Shown piece after piece: positions 26,569-35,247 of a stretch of DNA of 64,000 bases. Source of the stretch: Mycobacteroides saopaulense (GTDB taxonomy: Bacteria > Actinomycetota > Actinomycetes > Mycobacteriales > Mycobacteriaceae); contig NZ_CP010271.1 in the NCBI RefSeq assembly GCF_001456355.1, positions 3,348,001 through 3,412,000 of the forward strand, given 5' to 3'. Numbering within the stretch: position 1 is the first letter of the stretch; each line of letters begins with the position of its first letter. The position numbers and the translations under genes were made by a program. The notes under the pieces are model-generated. The model did not search any database. It was not told the origin of the DNA and saw only the letters and a list, made by a program, of their open reading frames with translations.

Positions 26569-27825
26569 TTAGCGCTCATCAGCATGTGCCCGCCAACCAT
26601 CCGTCCATATCCCGTGTGACAACCAGTGCGCCGCGCGCTCGGCGCGCTCGCGGACCTCCGCGACATAGTGCGGGTCGGCCAGCGAACCATCCACGCGGCC
26701 TTGAATATTCACATGCCCGAGCTTGCGGCCCGGGCGCTCGCCCTTGCCGTACAGATGCACCTTCGCCTCCGGGATGCGGCCCATCAGGTGGTGCATGCGC
26801 TCGTCGAGCGACATCGCCGGCGTCTCCGGCGCACCCAGCACGTTCGCCATCACGGTGACGGGGGCCAGCGGCGCGGTGGAGCCGAGCGGGTAATCCAGCA
26901 CGGCACGCAGGTGCTGCTCGAACTGCCCGGTCCGCGCGCCGTCCATGCTCCAATGCCCGGAATTGTGCGGTCGCATCGCCAACTCGTTGACCAGCAGCCG
27001 ACCGTCGTTGGTTTCGAACAGCTCCACCGCCAGACACCCGGTCACACCGAGTTCGTCGGCGATCCGCAACGCCAGCTGCTCAGCTTCCAGCGCCAGGTTC
27101 TCGGGCAATTCGGGCGCCGGAGCGATCACCACGGCGCAAATCCCGTTCCGCTGAACGGTTTCCACCACCGGCCAGGCGGCACCCTGCCCAAAGGGAGAGC
27201 GGGCCACCATGGCCGACAGTTCGCGCCGCATGTCCACGCGCTCCTCGGCAAGCAGCTCCACTCCGGCGGCCAGTTGCTCGGCGGCCACCGCACGCGCCTC
27301 GTCGAGATCATCGGTGATCCACACCCCGCGACCGTCGTATCCGCCACGCACCGCCTTCAGCACGACCCGGCTACCCGTCTCCGCGGCGAATCGCTCGACA
27401 TCGGCGACGGTTCGGACGTCGGCGAAACCAGGCACCGGCGCGCCGATGTCCCGCAGCTTGCGCCGCATGAACGTCTTGTCCTGCGCGTAGATGAGGGCGG
27501 ACGGCGGCGGCTGCACGTTGACGCCCTCGTTCTGCAGGGTTTCCAGGAACGCGGTGGGAACATGCTCGTGATCGAAGGTGACCACGGTGGCGTCCTTGGC
27601 GGCACGACGCAGGTCGTCCAGGTCGGTATGCGAACCAAGGACGACATCGGGGGTTACTTGAGCCGCCGGTTCATCGGCGGCATGGGCCAGCACCCGCAGG
27701 GTCTGACCGAGAGCGATCGACGCCTGATGGGTCATCCGGGCCAGCTGACCGCCACCGATCATGGTGACCACGGGAGTCGCGGACACAGCTGAGCCGCTTG
27801 CGCGAAGACCATCAGACACAGACAT
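26569..27825 (-). CDS. purK: N5-carboxyaminoimidazole ribonucleotide synthase
   Basis: A 418-residue ATP-grasp enzyme that carboxylates AIR with bicarbonate and ATP. Motifs include MIGGGQLARMT, VLKAVRGGYDGRGVW, LLVNELAMRPHNSGHWS and the C-terminal HLYGKGERPGRKLGHV. The family sequence starts at about residue 18 (VVTMIGGGQLAR). The preceding MSVSDGLRASGSAVSATP is extra and carries the GLRASGS-coding repeat. Length otherwise matches Rv3276c. Confidence 0.95.
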   Translation of the reverse strand: MSVSDGLRASGSAVSATPVVTMIGGGQLARMTHQASIALGQTLRVLAHAADEPAAQVTPDVVLGSHTDLDDLRRAAKDATVVTFDHEHVPTAFLETLQNEGVNVQPPPSALIYAQDKTFMRRKLRDIGAPVPGFADVRTVADVERFAAETGSRVVLKAVRGGYDGRGVWITDDLDEARAVAAEQLAAGVELLAEERVDMRRELSAMVARSPFGQGAAWPVVETVQRNGICAVVIAPAPELPENLALEAEQLALRIADELGVTGCLAVELFETNDGRLLVNELAMRPHNSGHWSMDGARTGQFEQHLRAVLDYPLGSTAPLAPVTVMANVLGAPETPAMSLDERMHHLMGRIPEAKVHLYGKGERPGRKLGHVNIQGRVDGSLADPHYVAEVRERAERAAHWLSHGIWTDGWRAHADER

Positions 27826-27852
27826 ATGTTGTCATGCTGGCCGCATCACCCG

Positions 27853-28827
27853 TCACAGTGAGAAGACGGACTGCCCGACCGTGACACCGGACTCCAGATC
27901 GCGATGCGCCTGCACGGCCTCGTCGAGCGCGTAGCGGCGCCCGATGTCGACGCGTATCCGGTGCGCGGCGATATGCCCGAACAACTCCCCGGCAAGCTCT
28001 GCCCGCTCGGCCGGGTCGGCGATGTAGTCGGCCAGCGCCGGTCTGGTGACGTATAGCGACCCCTTGGCCGCCAACTGCATCGCATCGATCGGCGGCACCG
28101 GCCCCGATGCGGTGCCGAAACACACCAGCAGCCCCCGCCGCGCCAGCGAGTCCAGTGAGGATTGATGGGTCGTCTGGCCGATTCCGTCGTAGACGACGGA
28201 AACTCCCGCTCCATCGGTGAGCTCGCGTACCCGTCGGGCAACATCCTCCCGCGGGTAGATGAGCACGTGCGCGCAACCGTTGGCCCGGGCAATCTCGGCC
28301 TTTTGCTCGGTAGAGACGGTGCCAATGACGTTGACGCCCAGCAGCTTCGCCCACTGCAGGAACATCAGCCCGACGCCGCCCGCGGCGGCGTGCAGCAGCA
28401 CGGTGTCTCCAGGCCGCAGCGGATGAATCCGCCGCAGCAGGTATGCGGTGGTCAGTCCCCGCATGGTGACAGCCGATGCGGTATCGAAGGAAACGTCGTC
28501 GGGCAGAGCGATGAGATGCGCGGCGGACATGACGCGTTCGGTGCTGTAGGCACCCAACGGGCTGCCCGTGTACGTGACCCGCTCACCCACGGTGAACTCG
28601 CGCACCCCGGGCCCGGTCGCCTCGATGACACCCGACGCCTCCACCCCCATACCCGCGGGCAGCGCTACGGGGTACACACCGGTCCGGAAATAGGTGTCCG
28701 CGAAGTTCAAACCCACCGCGTGATGCCGAATCCTCACTTCGCCGGGTCCCGGGTCACCGACTCGAACGTTCGCCCCGCGCAGAACCTCCGGTCCGCCGGT
28801 CTCGTGAATCCGTACCGCGTAGGCCAT
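27853..28827 (-). CDS. NADPH:quinone oxidoreductase (Qor-like, zinc-less MDR family)
   Basis: A 324-residue medium-chain reductase: N-terminal GroES-like domain (AVRIHETGGPEVL, GLNFADTYFRTGVYP) and a Rossmann domain with AAAGGVGLMFLQWAKLLG binding NADPH. The zinc ligands of alcohol dehydrogenases are missing, as in quinone oxidoreductases. It likely reduces quinones or enals. It is divergent from an AraC regulator across a 103-base AT-rich gap, so control by that regulator is likely. Confidence 0.88.
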   Translation of the reverse strand: MAYAVRIHETGGPEVLRGANVRVGDPGPGEVRIRHHAVGLNFADTYFRTGVYPVALPAGMGVEASGVIEATGPGVREFTVGERVTYTGSPLGAYSTERVMSAAHLIALPDDVSFDTASAVTMRGLTTAYLLRRIHPLRPGDTVLLHAAAGGVGLMFLQWAKLLGVNVIGTVSTEQKAEIARANGCAHVLIYPREDVARRVRELTDGAGVSVVYDGIGQTTHQSSLDSLARRGLLVCFGTASGPVPPIDAMQLAAKGSLYVTRPALADYIADPAERAELAGELFGHIAAHRIRVDIGRRYALDEAVQAHRDLESGVTVGQSVFSL

Positions 28828-28930
28828 GGCCCGCCCTTTCGTCCGAGGTGGTATGCCTCTCCGACGCTAAGCCGATGACCACGTACATACTTATCTTTAG
28901 GAGACTCTTTTCTATTCTTTTGGGGACAAC

Positions 28931-29953
28931 ATGGACGTCCGACTTGTGCGATTCGCGGCCTTGAGCGGATACGTCGAGGTGGCGAAGGCGGCCGGCCTGG
29001 ACCCGGCGCGCATGCTGTTGGACCAGGGGCTCGACCCGGTGGGGCTGATGCAACCCGACCGTTGGGTGGCCGTCGGTGCGGTCGCGGCGCTCTTGGAGGC
29101 GTCCGCCGACGCCAGCGGGCTGGATGACTTCGGCCTCCGACTGGCCGAACGGCGTCGGCTGTCGAGCCTCGGGCCGCTTAGCTTGGTGTTACGGGAACAA
29201 TCCACGGTGCGCGACGTGGTCACGCTGTTGTGCCGACACGAATCGATGTACAACGAGTCCCTGCGGATCCGGGTCGCCGAGCGCGGGGGAATCGCCGCCA
29301 TCCGGCTGGTTCTCGATCTGGAGGAAACCGGTGAGAGCACCCAATCCACCGATTTGGCGATGGCGGCGCTCGCCGGCGTGCTCCGCACCTTCCTGGGCAA
29401 CATGTGGCAGCCGCTGAAGGTCAACCTCCGGCGTGCGACCTCTTCTGATCCACGAATGCATCACCGCGCCTTCGGGCCACACATCGAGTTCGCACAACCG
29501 CTCGACGAGATCCTGGTGTACGCCACCGATCTTGACCGCCGGAACGACAGCTTCGACCCCCTGCTGCGTGAATACAGCCAAACAATTCTCGAGTCGCCGG
29601 ACCGGCCTCGGGACACGACGATGGTCGATCGTGTCCGAGATCTCATCGAGCTGCTGTTGCCACTGGGGCGCTGCTCGGTGGAGCACGTCGCCCGAAGCCT
29701 GGGAGCCGACCGCCGAACCATCCATCGTCATCTGGCCAGTGAAGGCACGAGTTTCAGCGCCCTGTTGGACGCCACCCGGCTCGAATTGGCCGACCACCTC
29801 GTCACGAGCGACCGCCATAGCCTGACCGAGGTCTCCGAAATGCTGGGGTTTTCGTCTCCCAGTAACTTCAGCCGCTGGTTCCGCACCCATCGCGGGACGA
29901 GCCCGCGAGCATGGCGCAATGTGCACGCCGACTCCGGTCCTGGCGGCAACTGA
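28931..29953 (+). CDS. AraC-family transcriptional regulator (OruR/ArgR-like)
   Basis: A 340-residue regulator with an N-terminal arabinose-binding-like domain (about 20-200; GLDDFGLRLAERRRLSSLGPL) and a C-terminal double helix-turn-helix (about 235-335: VEHVARSLGADRRTIHRHLASEG and LTEVSEMLGFSSPSNFSRWFRTHRGTSPRAWR). Its start lies 103 bases from the divergent quinone oxidoreductase, whose gene it probably controls; the inducer is unknown. The pair is not part of the M. tuberculosis order and looks like an insertion between purK and the GtrA gene. Confidence 0.88.
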   Translation: MDVRLVRFAALSGYVEVAKAAGLDPARMLLDQGLDPVGLMQPDRWVAVGAVAALLEASADASGLDDFGLRLAERRRLSSLGPLSLVLREQSTVRDVVTLLCRHESMYNESLRIRVAERGGIAAIRLVLDLEETGESTQSTDLAMAALAGVLRTFLGNMWQPLKVNLRRATSSDPRMHHRAFGPHIEFAQPLDEILVYATDLDRRNDSFDPLLREYSQTILESPDRPRDTTMVDRVRDLIELLLPLGRCSVEHVARSLGADRRTIHRHLASEGTSFSALLDATRLELADHLVTSDRHSLTEVSEMLGFSSPSNFSRWFRTHRGTSPRAWRNVHADSGPGGN

Positions 29954-30013
29954 ACGAACGGCCCATACCCTGCGACGTCAGCCGACCGCTTCGCACTGCC
30001 ATGCCATCTTCCG

Positions 30014-30019
30014 TACACT
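30014..30019 (+). promoter_or_regulatory. -10 box of a leaderless GtrA-family transcript
   Basis: TACACT ends 8 bases before GTG 30028, with no ribosome site between. This spacing supports the GTG at 30028 over the in-frame ATG at 30001. Confidence 0.6.
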
Positions 30020-30027
30020 CGCCATTT

Positions 30028-30756
30028 GTGTCTTTCGCCGATGCCACCATCGCCCGGCTGCCCCGGTTCATCCGGCCTGTCGCCGAGCGGCACCACGAGC
30101 TGATCAAGTTCGGAATTGTCGGCGCCACCACGTTCATCATCGACTCGGGCATCTTCTACGCGCTCAAGCTGACGATCCTGGAGCCCAAGCCCCTCACCGC
30201 CAAGATCATCTCCGGCATCATCGCCGTCATCGCCTCCTACATCCTCAACAGGGAGTGGAGTTTCCGGGACCGGGGCGGCCGGGAGCGCCACCACGAGGCG
30301 CTGCTGTTCTTCGCGGTCAGCGGCATGGGCGTGATCATCGCGATGATTCCGCTGTGGGTGTCGAGCTACATCTTCGAGCTGCGCGTACCGAATGTCAGCC
30401 TGACGGTGGAGAACATCGCCGACTTCATCAGCGCGTACATCATCGGCAACCTGCTGCAGATGGCGTTCCGTTTCTGGGCCTTCCGCCGCTGGGTGTTCCC
30501 CGACGAGTTCGGGCGCCATCCGGAGCAGCCCGTGGCCTTGGTGACCACCGAGCCCTCCGACGAGGACGAGCCCGAGAACGTCACGCCGCTGCACCCGCAT
30601 TCGGGGCTGCCCAACAGCGCCACCGTGCATCACGGCACCGAGGTCGGACGCGGCCTATACGGCTCGGCGCATCACGTGGCGGGCGGCCGTTCCCGGCCGC
30701 GCCCGGTGGAGCGGCTGTCGCCCTCTTCGGAACCGAGGGTGTCGAAGACCTCGTGA
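30028..30756 (+). CDS. GtrA-family membrane protein (Rv3277 homologue)
   Basis: A 242-residue protein with four membrane helices in the GtrA/DPMS3 fold (HHELIKFGIVGATTFIIDSGIFYALK, IISGIIAVIASYILNREWSFRDRGG, LLFFAVSGMGVIIAMIPLW, FISAYIIGNLLQMAFRFWAFRRWVFP). GtrA proteins help flip or present polyprenyl-linked sugars; Rv3277 lies among arabinogalactan genes. The end SSEPRVSKTS is identical to the M. tuberculosis end, although the stretch before it differs. Its last 85 bases overlap the oppositely transcribed PH-domain gene. Confidence 0.88.
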   Translation: MSFADATIARLPRFIRPVAERHHELIKFGIVGATTFIIDSGIFYALKLTILEPKPLTAKIISGIIAVIASYILNREWSFRDRGGRERHHEALLFFAVSGMGVIIAMIPLWVSSYIFELRVPNVSLTVENIADFISAYIIGNLLQMAFRFWAFRRWVFPDEFGRHPEQPVALVTTEPSDEDEPENVTPLHPHSGLPNSATVHHGTEVGRGLYGSAHHVAGGRSRPRPVERLSPSSEPRVSKTS

Positions 30757-31229
30757 TACAGCAGCGAGTGGACGTATTCCACTCGCGGTATCTCATGAAA
30801 TTCCAGCGGGTCCTGTGACGCCGATTCGATGATCAGCGTGCCGGTGCGCAGAATCCTGTCGACCAGGCCGTGCCGGAACTCGACACTGTTGACCCGTGCC
30901 AGCGGGATATCGATCCCCGAACGGCTCAGCAATCCGTGACGGAACATCACCCGCCGGTCGGTGATGACGAAGTGGGTGGTCAACCAGTTCAGGAACGGCC
31001 ACACACTCAGCCAACCGACCAGCACCAGCCAGACCACACCGATGGCGATCATCACCACGTTCTTCGCGGTGGGCTGCCAGTCCGTGTTGTCGACCATCGC
31101 GGCCACGAAGGCGGCGGCACCGGTCGACAGAATCAACACCAGCGCGGGCCCGATCAGCCGCTTCCAATGTGGATGGCGATGCAACACCACCTGCTCGTCG
31201 TCGGCGAGCACGTTTTCCGGATACCCCAC
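30672..31229 (-). CDS. PH-domain membrane protein (Rv3278c homologue)
   Basis: A 185-residue protein with two membrane helices (LIGPALVLILSTGAAAFVAAMV and MIAIGVVWLVLVGWLSVW) and a C-terminal bacterial PH (bPH2) domain, TTHFVITDRRVMFRHGLLSRSGIDIPLARVNSVEF. Function is unknown; it sits between GtrA and birA in all mycobacteria I can recall. Its 3' end overlaps the GtrA gene by 85 bases. It begins 11 bases downstream of birA. Confidence 0.85.
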   Translation of the reverse strand: MGYPENVLADDEQVVLHRHPHWKRLIGPALVLILSTGAAAFVAAMVDNTDWQPTAKNVVMIAIGVVWLVLVGWLSVWPFLNWLTTHFVITDRRVMFRHGLLSRSGIDIPLARVNSVEFRHGLVDRILRTGTLIIESASQDPLEFHEIPRVEYVHSLLYHEVFDTLGSEEGDSRSTGRGRERPPAT

Positions 31230-31240
31230 GTGCAGCGACT

Positions 31241-32035
31241 TTACTGCCCGGTCAGCGGCCGCAGATGCGTAATGTCGCCGGCCGTGACCGCGGTGACGGT
31301 GCCATCGGCATCCTCGATACGCAGCTGTCCGTCATCGCCGAGCCCGACCGCGACGCCGATCAGTTCGCGCTCGCCCGGAAGTTCCGCGCGCACCCGCGAA
31401 CCCAGGGTGACACTGCGCTGCCGGTAGTCCTCCAACAGTCTCTCGTCGACACCCCGGGCGCTCCGCCAGTGCTCGATGCGGCCACTCAGTTCTCGCAGTA
31501 CCGCGCGTGCCAGCGCGTTGCGGTCCGGGTTGGCCCAGCCGAGGATCGTCAGGGACGTTGCGTTGGGGTCGGGCAACTCATGTTCGGTGAAGGTGGCGTT
31601 GAGCCCGAGCCCAAGCACGATGGCCGACTGGGGCGTCGCGACCTCGGCGAGGATCCCGCAGAGCTTGCGCCCCTCCACCAGCACGTCATTCGGCCATTTG
31701 AGTCCGGCCTGGATTCCGCTGACCTCGGCGACGGCGTCGACGATCGCCACCCCGGCCAACAGCGGTATCAGTCCCCACCGGTCCGGAGGCACCTCTCCCA
31801 CCCCGATGCCCACCGACATCGACAGTTGGGTGTGCGCCGGGGCGCCCCAGCTGCGGCCGTGGCGGCCGCGTCCGGCGCTCTGGTGCTCAGCGAGCAGCAC
31901 GACGCCGTCGATGTCCTCCCCTGCCGATGCTCGTGCCACCAGATCGGCGTTGGTGGATCCGGTTTCGTCGACGACGTCGATGCGACGCCATAGTCCGCCG
32001 GGGCTGTCGGTAAGGGTGAGTCTGTCCGAAGTCAC
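31241..32035 (-). CDS. birA: Biotin-[acetyl-CoA-carboxylase] ligase
   Basis: A 264-residue group I biotin protein ligase without an N-terminal DNA-binding domain. It makes biotinyl-AMP and attaches biotin to the AccA3 lysine. Motifs: DETGSTNADLVARA, AEHQSAGRGRHGRSWGAP (the biotinyl-AMP loop GRGRHGR) and LKWPNDVLVEGRKLCGIL. It matches Rv3279c. GTG 32035 has a TAGGCT box 6 bases upstream (32042-32047 on the minus strand), so it may also have its own leaderless start 18 bases after the Rieske gene. Confidence 0.94.
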   Translation of the reverse strand: MTSDRLTLTDSPGGLWRRIDVVDETGSTNADLVARASAGEDIDGVVLLAEHQSAGRGRHGRSWGAPAHTQLSMSVGIGVGEVPPDRWGLIPLLAGVAIVDAVAEVSGIQAGLKWPNDVLVEGRKLCGILAEVATPQSAIVLGLGLNATFTEHELPDPNATSLTILGWANPDRNALARAVLRELSGRIEHWRSARGVDERLLEDYRQRSVTLGSRVRAELPGERELIGVAVGLGDDGQLRIEDADGTVTAVTAGDITHLRPLTGQ

Positions 32036-32053
32036 GGACCCAGCCTAGGGCTG

Positions 32054-33193
32054 TCAGGAAGTTGCCGCGGCCGCTCGCTCGGCGAGATTCTCTTCGACCT
32101 CGTGCACCCACACGTCGTGGGCGTGCGTGGTGTCCACCTCGATCTCGAACCGCTCGGTCATATCCGGGGTGACGTCGGCCTGGTTCACATAGAACTGCTC
32201 ATACCAGCGGCGGTGCTGATAGACCGCGCCGTCCTCCTGCGTGAGCAACGGATTATCGATCCGCGTCTTGTTCTTCCAGATCTCGACATCCTCCAAGAAT
32301 CCATCGCCAAACGATCTGGCCATCGCGGCGGCGAGCTTGCGCGCATTCTCCGGCGGCAGGTCGGGCATCTCCTGGATGGCGACACCCCACTGCAGCACAA
32401 AGGAGTCATGCGTCACCGGGTAGTGGCAGTTGATGAGCGCTACCTCCACGGTGAATCCCGGACCGAGGTCGTTGTGAATCCAGTCGATCATGTACGCGGG
32501 CCCGAAATACGTCGCCTCCGAGCGCACACCCGTTCCTTCCCAAAGCTTTTCAGGGTTCGGAACATAGTCGGGCCGCGGCTTGGACTCCATGAACTGGCTT
32601 GCCGTCTGCCCCTCGATGACATTCTTGAAATACGTGGGATAGGCGTGGTGGATGTAGAAGAAGTGCGCCATGTCCACGTTGTTGTCGACGATCTCGCGAC
32701 AGTGCGACCCCTCGATGAGGATCGAATTCCATTGCCACGACGACCATTTCCCTTCCTCGAAGCCTTCGATCGTCGGCGGAGCCAGCTCCGGGGGCGGCGT
32801 GGACCCTTCCGGGTCGTGCCACACCAGCAGCTGACCGTTCACCTCAAGAGTGGGCCAGCTGCGGGTGCGGGCCAGCTTGGGGGTGCGCTTGGCGTAGGGC
32901 ACCAGCTTGCACTTGCCGTCACCGCCCCAGCGCCAATCGTGGAACGGGCAGGCCACGTTGTCGTCCTTGATCGTGCCCTGTGACAGGTCGCCGCCCATGT
33001 GGCGGCAATATCCGTCCAACACCTTGATATCGCCGTGCGAGTCGGCGAACACCACCAGCTTGGTACCGAACGCCTCGATGCCGTGCGGCTGTCCGTCCTG
33101 GAACGACTCGGCCAAGCCCAGACAGTGCCATCCCCGGGCAAACCTCGTCATCGCTGTGCCGCTGTCGATTTCGCGAATCGCCTCGTCAGTCAT
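32054..33193 (-). CDS. kshA: Rieske oxygenase, 3-ketosteroid 9-alpha-hydroxylase-like (KshA)
   Basis: A 379-residue terminal oxygenase. The Rieske [2Fe-2S] ligands are C63-R-H65 and C82-x2-H85 (YCRHMGGDL, CPFHDWRWG), and the mononuclear iron site shows DNNVDMAHFFYIH with H177 and H182. Sequence and length resemble KshA, which hydroxylates C9 of 3-ketosteroids with electrons from a separate reductase KshB. Mycobacteria and rhodococci carry several KshA paralogues, so the substrate is not certain. AAAGGA precedes the ATG. It lies between fadD and birA, a place where M. tuberculosis has no gene. Confidence 0.85.
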   Translation of the reverse strand: MTDEAIREIDSGTAMTRFARGWHCLGLAESFQDGQPHGIEAFGTKLVVFADSHGDIKVLDGYCRHMGGDLSQGTIKDDNVACPFHDWRWGGDGKCKLVPYAKRTPKLARTRSWPTLEVNGQLLVWHDPEGSTPPPELAPPTIEGFEEGKWSSWQWNSILIEGSHCREIVDNNVDMAHFFYIHHAYPTYFKNVIEGQTASQFMESKPRPDYVPNPEKLWEGTGVRSEATYFGPAYMIDWIHNDLGPGFTVEVALINCHYPVTHDSFVLQWGVAIQEMPDLPPENARKLAAAMARSFGDGFLEDVEIWKNKTRIDNPLLTQEDGAVYQHRRWYEQFYVNQADVTPDMTERFEIEVDTTHAHDVWVHEVEENLAERAAAATS

Positions 33194-33234
33194 CGGGGGC
33201 TGTCCTTTCGCTGACTTGCCTTCAATAGTGCGCT

Positions 33235-34902
33235 CTACAGCAGCCGTTGTCGTCCATATGCCGTGAATTGAGCGTCGAGTTCGGTTTTGTCATCCGAACT
33301 CATGCGCCGGAACAGCGGGGCGCCTCGGCCCGCCCAACGGAACACGGGCTCGTCGGTATGCCAGCGCTGCTCCTGCAGTTCGCGTTTGAGCACCTTGTTG
33401 GAGCCCGTAACGGGCAGGCGGGCCGAAACCCGGAGAAAGCGCGGAATTCCCTTGCTTCCCAAATCCTCCTGTGTCGACAGATAGTCGGTGAACCCGTCCA
33501 CGTCGAAGGTGTCCGGGTCGACCACTTCGATGGAGGCCATCACCTGATCGCCCGAACGCGGGTCGGGTACCGCGTAGACACCGGCAGCGATCACCGCGGG
33601 GTGACGTCGCAGCACCCGCTCGATGGTCAGCGCCGAGATGTTCTCGCCGTCCACCCGGATCCAGTCGCCGCGACGGCCCGCGAAGTACATGAACCCTGCG
33701 CCGTCGAGGTACCCGAGATCGCCGGTCCAGTACCACCCGTTGCGGACGCGATCGGCGTCGGCATCGTCGTTCTTGTAGTAGCCCTCGAAGCCGCGCCGGC
33801 CCTGTTTGTCCACGATCTCGCCGACCGCCTCATCCGGGTTGAGCACGCGTCCATGCTCGTCGAGAACGGCTGCACCACAGTCCCGTAGCGTCTGCGGGTC
33901 GACGATCGCGACACCGTCGTGGGCGGGACGCCCCAACGCACCGGACGGCGCCTCGGGGTCCCGTACCACCGCTCCCCCGCCCTCGCTGGATCCGTAGCCC
34001 TCGAGCAGCTCCGCGCCGAACCGCCGCCGGAACTCAGCCTGATCCTCGGGTGAGGCCTCGGTACCGAATCCGCGCACCAGCGGGTTGTCGGCGTCGTCGG
34101 ATCGCTCCGGGGTGGCCAACAGATATCCGAGCGCCTTGCCGACGTAGGTGAAGAAGGTCGCACCGAAGTACCGCACGTCGGGCAGAAATCGCGACGCGGA
34201 GAAGGCTGGGGTCAAACAGACCGTCGCTCCGTTGGCCAGCGCAGGTGCCCATAACGCCATCAGCGCGTTCCCGTGGAACAACGGCATGCAGCAATAGTCG
34301 ACATCGGAGCGGACGTGCCCGAATTTCTCGGTGGCCAGGTGCGCGATCTGAGCCAGTCGACCCTGACTGCATTTCACCGCCTTGGAGGCGCCGGTCGTGC
34401 CAGAGGTGAACAGCAGCAGAAACAACGAATCGGCACTCACCCCGTCGGAAATCGCTGCCGGAGTGCGGTTCTCGTGGATCTGTGCGAGATACTCGGGGCT
34501 GTCGACCACCAGCAGCCGGTCGGCCGTCACACCGAGATCGAGACCCCGTAGCCGGTCGAGATGCTGAGTGTCGGTGACAATCAGCTGACAGTCGGTGTGA
34601 CGGATCTCGGCGGCCATCTCCGCCGGTCCGCGCGTCGGGTTGATGCCGACGATGGTCGCCCCGCTCAGCGCGGCGCCGCCCAACCAGAAGATGAAATCGG
34701 GGACGTTCTCCAGCAGCACACCGATGTGAAAAGGCCCATCGGTTCGCAGCTTTCGCGCAAGCGTCGCCCGCGCGGCGGACTCACCGATCACCTGATCCCA
34801 CGTCCAGTCGCGGTCGCGGGTACGCAATCCCGGATGGCTGTCGCCGACGCGCTCCAGGAGCATGGCCGCGATACCGGGTCGGGGAATGGACTCAGCGGTC
34901 AT
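33235..34902 (-). CDS. Acyl-CoA synthetase (FadD17-like)
   Basis: A 555-residue ANL-family ligase. The P-loop LLLFTSGTTGASKAVKCSQGR is near residue 170, EGYGSSEGG at about 302 and the hinge motif GDWIRVDGENISA near 435; the lysine of GSNKVLKREL is the adenylation catalytic residue. It resembles FadD17, which activates steroid side-chain acids in M. tuberculosis, and the adjacent KshA-like gene supports a steroid role. Exact substrate is inferred only. It overlaps the upstream small gene by 4 bases and precedes kshA by 41. Confidence 0.85.
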   Translation of the reverse strand: MTAESIPRPGIAAMLLERVGDSHPGLRTRDRDWTWDQVIGESAARATLARKLRTDGPFHIGVLLENVPDFIFWLGGAALSGATIVGINPTRGPAEMAAEIRHTDCQLIVTDTQHLDRLRGLDLGVTADRLLVVDSPEYLAQIHENRTPAAISDGVSADSLFLLLFTSGTTGASKAVKCSQGRLAQIAHLATEKFGHVRSDVDYCCMPLFHGNALMALWAPALANGATVCLTPAFSASRFLPDVRYFGATFFTYVGKALGYLLATPERSDDADNPLVRGFGTEASPEDQAEFRRRFGAELLEGYGSSEGGGAVVRDPEAPSGALGRPAHDGVAIVDPQTLRDCGAAVLDEHGRVLNPDEAVGEIVDKQGRRGFEGYYKNDDADADRVRNGWYWTGDLGYLDGAGFMYFAGRRGDWIRVDGENISALTIERVLRRHPAVIAAGVYAVPDPRSGDQVMASIEVVDPDTFDVDGFTDYLSTQEDLGSKGIPRFLRVSARLPVTGSNKVLKRELQEQRWHTDEPVFRWAGRGAPLFRRMSSDDKTELDAQFTAYGRQRLL

Positions 34903-35141
34903 GTCCCCGATGATCCACCCGTGAGATCGCGGTACTCCTGAGGCAGCTCCTCGGCCGTCAGCTTGGTGATGCTGACCGGGCCGGAGTGATAGGAGTCTTC
35001 ACCTCCGATGAAGCCGTCGGCATCCGGCGAGCTGCGCTGCCGAGCGCACCGCAGCCTCGGTATATCGGCGGCATCGAGCCGGTCGAAATGGGACACGATC
35101 GCGAACACCAGGTCGGCGTCCAGTCCAGGCTGTTTGTCCAT
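34899..35141 (-). CDS. Small hypothetical protein, 80 residues
   Basis: I do not recognise this protein. It begins MDKQPGLDADLVFAIVSHFDRLDAADIPRL and has no membrane helix; the middle is Arg and acidic rich (CARQRSSPDADG). A GAAGGAG ribosome site abuts the ATG and the stop overlaps the acyl-CoA ligase start by 4 bases (ATGA), which supports it being translated. It is the first gene of the leftward unit leading through the ligase and kshA to birA, divergent from accD5. Confidence 0.65.
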   Translation of the reverse strand: MDKQPGLDADLVFAIVSHFDRLDAADIPRLRCARQRSSPDADGFIGGEDSYHSGPVSITKLTAEELPQEYRDLTGGSSGT

Positions 35142-35233
35142 CTCCTTCTATCTACCGCGATTGATGTGAATCATTCGACAAAATTTCTGAGAACTCTCTA
35201 AGGCCCATGCGCATTCTCCCGGGTAGGTCGCGA

Positions 35234-35239
35234 TAGCAT
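35234..35239 (+). promoter_or_regulatory. -10 box of a leaderless accD5 transcript
   Basis: TAGCAT ends 8 bases before ATG 35248 and no Shine-Dalgarno sequence is present. Confidence 0.6.
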
Positions 35240-35247
35240 CGGGACCC

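Noticed and set aside
35142..35247. KstR operator controlling the steroid-like genes
   Set aside because: No AAC-NN-GTT core is found here or before the KshA-like gene; the only symmetry (TGAT-GTGA-ATCA) is weak.
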